Positions 61,199-64,000 of a stretch of DNA of 64,000 nt are shown here, one piece after another. The notes below the pieces were generated by a model. The model did no database searches and was not told the origin of the DNA. It was given only the letters and a program-made list of their open reading frames with translations. Position numbers and translations under genes: made by a program. The stretch is taken from contig NZ_NPIB01000003.1 in NCBI RefSeq assembly GCF_002849605.1, positions 124,001 through 188,000 on the forward strand, given 5' to 3'. The stretch's first letter is position 1; each line of letters begins with the position of its first letter. This stretch comes from Photobacterium carnosum. GTDB lineage: Bacteria; Pseudomonadota; Gammaproteobacteria; Enterobacterales; Vibrionaceae.

Positions 61199-62056
61199 AT
61201 GGCATCGCCTGTTAATAATATCGTTTCTGCTGCATGGCTTAATCAGCAATTATCAAATACCTTATCAGCTGCATCACTAGTGGTATTAGATGCCAGTGCA
61301 TTTATGCCTGATGTGCCTCGTGATCCGCAACAAGAGTTTATTGATGTTCGCATCCCAACGGCACATTTTTTTGATTTTAACCATCAAATAGCAGCACCGA
61401 ATACTGATTTACCGCATATGTTGCCATCAGCTGAATTATTCACTCAAGAAGTCGCAAAATTAGGCGTGAATAATGATAGCCATGTTGTTATTTATGATAG
61501 CCAAGGGATGTTTTCAGCACCACGTGGCTGGTGGATGTTCAAGGCGATGGGACATGATAATGTGTCAGTGCTTGATGGTGGTTTACCTGCTTGGCTAGCG
61601 GCGGGTTATGCGACGCAAACGGGTGTACCAATGACTAATGCGATTGGGGATTTTAGTGCTAAATATCGACCTAATTGGGTAATTGATGCAGATACGTTGT
61701 GTCAAAGACTGGATGATACCCGTATTCAAATCATTGATGCACGTCCTACAGTCCGTTTTTTAGCCACCGTAAAAGAACCGCGCGTTGGGCTTCGCAGTGG
61801 TCATATGCCAAATGCGAAAAGTTTACCTTTTGGTGAATTATTGACTGATGGTCACTTTGTGCCTGTTGAGCAACTAAAGCAAAAATTTGATGCGTTAAGT
61901 GCTGCTGAACAACAGCTTATCTTTAGTTGTGGTTCGGGTGTGACAGCTTGTATTTTAGCTCTAGCCGCACAACTTAGTGGTCGTGACAAGGTCACTGTTT
62001 ATGATGGTTCATGGGCAGAATGGGGTGCAAATGAGAAGTATCCAGTGGTTAAATAA
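61199..62056 (+). CDS. sseA: 3-mercaptopyruvate sulfurtransferase
   Basis: 285 residues with two rhodanese domains. The N-terminal domain has VPRDPQQEFIDVRIPTAHFFDF and VVIYDSQGMFSAPRGWWMF. The catalytic C-terminal loop CGSGVTAC holds the persulfide Cys; CGSGVTA (rather than CRxGxx) marks a mercaptopyruvate rather than thiosulfate sulfurtransferase. It transfers sulfur to thiols or cyanide. Directly downstream of the nucleotidyltransferase gene; strong terminator after it. Confidence 0.93.
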   Translation: MASPVNNIVSAAWLNQQLSNTLSAASLVVLDASAFMPDVPRDPQQEFIDVRIPTAHFFDFNHQIAAPNTDLPHMLPSAELFTQEVAKLGVNNDSHVVIYDSQGMFSAPRGWWMFKAMGHDNVSVLDGGLPAWLAAGYATQTGVPMTNAIGDFSAKYRPNWVIDADTLCQRLDDTRIQIIDARPTVRFLATVKEPRVGLRSGHMPNAKSLPFGELLTDGHFVPVEQLKQKFDALSAAEQQLIFSCGSGVTACILALAAQLSGRDKVTVYDGSWAEWGANEKYPVVK

Positions 62057-62101
62057 CGGATTATTTTTTAAATAGTACAAAGAATAGTAATGATTCAAAT
62101 C

Positions 62102-62138
62102 GGCTTTTAGCGAGAAATTTCTTACTAAAAGCCTTTTT
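62102..62138 (+). terminator. Terminator of sseA
   Basis: GGCTTTTAG / CTAAAAGCC perfect nine-base stem with a loop of 14 and T7 tail. Confidence 0.87.
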
Positions 62139-62413
62139 TATATCTCACCGTAGTATCCCTGTTTTTGATTTGAAATTAAGATCGCTCGGCATTCGCTGAT
62201 AATTCTTTAAAATATCCATGATATGACATCACTGATGTTGAACCAGTTATTGTAACGGTATTGTTAGCTTGAGCACTGAATGCTATTGATGTATCACGCA
62301 TAAAATCATGATATAAGAGTTATAAGACAGCAACGTATTGGTGTGATTTCACATAATTAAACGCCATTTACGGTATACCATGTAGGGTAGGATAATAATT
62401 CAAGGTTGGATAT

Positions 62414-64000
62414 ATGCTTACAGTAGCAACAGCGGCACCCAATAAAGCCATTTTATCAGAACGTATTCAAAAGCTGATTAATGGGCTTTCTAATGGTGTT
62501 TATGAACGTGAAGAAACCATTAAATTATGTTTATTAGCCGCATTGGCTGGTGAAAGTGTTTTTTTGTTAGGTCCACCAGGTATTGCAAAAAGCTTAATTG
62601 CAAAAAGATTAATTCAAGCATTTGATAATAGTAATTTTTTCGATTATTTAATGACTCGATTTTCAACCCCAGAAGAAGTATTTGGCCCATTATCAATTCA
62701 AGAATTAAAAGATAACGGCAAGTATGTTCGTTTAATTGATGGTTACCTACCCACGGCTCAAGTCGTTTTTCTTGATGAAATCTGGAAAGCGGGCCCTGCG
62801 ATTCTAAATACCTTATTAACTGTGGTGAATGAGCGGACATTTAAAAATGGTCAGGATATTCTACCGATACCTATGCGATTGTTGATTACCGCGTCAAATG
62901 AATTACCCGATGCAGATAGTGGCCTAGACGCGCTATATGATCGTATGTTAGTTCGCGTGTTCGTTAACCGTATTCAAGAAAAACGTAATTTTAAATCAAT
63001 GTTAATGGGCGATAGCACAACGTTAACGGCGATTGATCCGTCACTAACGATCAAAGACGATGAATACCATAGCTGGCAAGCGCATATTGAAGATGTAACA
63101 TTAACTGACACCCTTTTTGAAAAAATTTATCAGCTAAAATCAATGATAGAAGCGCGTTCAGGAGAAAGCATTGCACAAGCAACAGATAGCGAGCTTTATA
63201 TTTCTGATCGCCGTTGGAAAAAATCAGTACGGTTACTAAAAGCGAGTGCCTTTTTTAACGGTCGTGATCATATCAATCCGTTAGACTTATTACTGTTACA
63301 AGATTGCTTATGGCATAGCCCTGAGTCGCGTAATGTGATTGTTAACATTATGAAAGAATTTGCGACTAAACATGCTTTTAATCAACAAGATGCTATTGCT
63401 GATGCTAAAGAAGCCCATGTTATTATTGATAATATTAACCAAGATATCTGCACCCAATTAGTTGTGACCTTTACCCGTGAAAGTACGATGCGTAAAGAAT
63501 GGTTTAAATATAACTTCGCAACGGCGACGCGATTTAATATTAATAACAACCCCCGCATGATTAAGTTAGTCATGCTACAACCTAACACTTCAGTATCAGA
63601 GCAAGAACTCGGTGATAGCCGGTGGGTGTATGTTGATGGTGATGAGTTTGATAAAAAAATTCGTACCGGGAAATGTGATATTTATGGCTTCGTGAATAAA
63701 AATACCCATTTATGCCGACTACAGTTTGAGATCGATGCTGAGAATCAATTGGTCATTAAAGACATTGCTAATCGTCCTGTTTTGGTCGGTGTTACTGGCA
63801 ATAAAGGCTTAACAACGACTCAGCAGCAACAATGGCAGCAACTGGTTGATCAAGCAATGGCTAAGATCACTGACTCTGAACATAATGTGATTAAAGCGCG
63901 CACTTCGTTCCATGGCGCATTACCGCATAATTTCATTAGTGGTGATTTTCCTACATTAATAGAACAAAGCCTTAATGATTGCGTTGATAAAGTCGCCGAT
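62414..64000 (+). CDS. ravA: MoxR-family AAA+ ATPase RavA (3' truncated by window)
   Basis: 529 codons are visible with no stop before the window ends. The start MLTVATAAPNKAILSERIQ follows AAGG. AAA+ core: Walker A GPPGIAKS, Walker B VVFLDEIWKAGPAILNTLL, sensor 1 ITASNELP and an arginine-finger region (LYDRMLVRVFV). A RavA-type helical/LARA region follows. RavA works with the VWA protein ViaA, binds the lysine decarboxylase LdcI, and has been linked to folding of respiratory Fe-S complexes and aminoglycoside sensitivity. viaA is expected just downstream, outside the window. Confidence 0.93.
   Translation, partial: MLTVATAAPNKAILSERIQKLINGLSNGVYEREETIKLCLLAALAGESVFLLGPPGIAKSLIAKRLIQAFDNSNFFDYLMTRFSTPEEVFGPLSIQELKDNGKYVRLIDGYLPTAQVVFLDEIWKAGPAILNTLLTVVNERTFKNGQDILPIPMRLLITASNELPDADSGLDALYDRMLVRVFVNRIQEKRNFKSMLMGDSTTLTAIDPSLTIKDDEYHSWQAHIEDVTLTDTLFEKIYQLKSMIEARSGESIAQATDSELYISDRRWKKSVRLLKASAFFNGRDHINPLDLLLLQDCLWHSPESRNVIVNIMKEFATKHAFNQQDAIADAKEAHVIIDNINQDICTQLVVTFTRESTMRKEWFKYNFATATRFNINNNPRMIKLVMLQPNTSVSEQELGDSRWVYVDGDEFDKKIRTGKCDIYGFVNKNTHLCRLQFEIDAENQLVIKDIANRPVLVGVTGNKGLTTTQQQQWQQLVDQAMAKITDSEHNVIKARTSFHGALPHNFISGDFPTLIEQSLNDCVDKVAD

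Noticed and set aside
62520-63588. Minus-strand frames opposite ravA
   Set aside because: They run antisense to a continuous, motif-rich RavA reading frame that is open to the window end.

Overview
The window reads as chromosomal DNA of an AT-rich gammaproteobacterium of the Vibrionaceae, most likely Photobacterium. The clearest clue is a periplasmic Cu,Zn superoxide dismutase very close to the Photobacterium leiognathi bacteriocuprein. Vibrionaceae-type housekeeping genes support this: a PhoP/PhoQ-like pair with a PepSY partner, an H-NOX/hybrid kinase pair, YibL, MsrPQ, MglBAC, a DUF368 (PopT) protein, NagA/NagZ, SseA and RavA. The assignment rests on protein resemblance only.

Layout. 1-8.7 kb: end of a DEAD-box helicase, an EEP-family nuclease/phosphatase, a DEDDh exonuclease, a stand-alone second PBP2, an H-NOX nitric-oxide sensor translationally coupled to a hybrid histidine kinase, and an Ivy-type lysozyme-inhibitor lipoprotein. 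8.7-13.5 kb is an accessory island. It holds a Fic toxin whose antitoxin carries an extra N-terminal winged-helix-like region, a small C-H-D (papain/transglutaminase-like) protein followed by an integron attC-like site, an AbiTii-family protein and a membrane-anchored protein. These genes are separated by long near-identical intergenic repeats (copies at 10037, 12153 and 13300), so the island looks like a cassette-type array of toxin and defence genes. 13.5-21 kb: a Cys4 protein, nitroreductase, SgrR, threonine aldolase and the PepSY-PhoP-PhoQ operon. 21-29 kb: PpiC with an insertion, a tandem paralogue pair of small anchored proteins, SodC, a large secreted protein with a chitin-binding-like domain, a lipoprotein and a putative outer-membrane barrel.

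29-41 kb: an acyl-CoA hydratase/hydrolase and an SDR reductase, YibL, CutA, an MTHFR-like protein, a DASS anion transporter, and the mglBAC galactose ABC operon bracketed by two copies of a 60-bp palindrome-containing direct repeat. A decayed MATE transporter follows. 41-50 kb: MsrPQ with Fur-box-like sites upstream, a fatty-acid desaturase, an L,D-transpeptidase, Lpp, a SCO1 protein and PopT. 50-64 kb: NagA, an orphan DmsC-like anchor, VC0807-like and DUF1097 membrane proteins, NagZ, a CysG-type protein with an eroded methyltransferase half, a trypsin-like protease, DUF5718 and DUF925 proteins, SseA and the start of RavA. Cell-wall growth and recycling genes (PBP2, L,D-transpeptidase, Lpp, PopT, NagZ, NagA) and redox-repair genes (SodC, MsrPQ, H-NOX, SCO1) recur through the core part.

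No rRNA, tRNA, CRISPR array, IS transposase or integrase was recognised. Start codons were chosen by ribosome-binding sites and family N-termini. All family calls come from reading motifs, not from searches.
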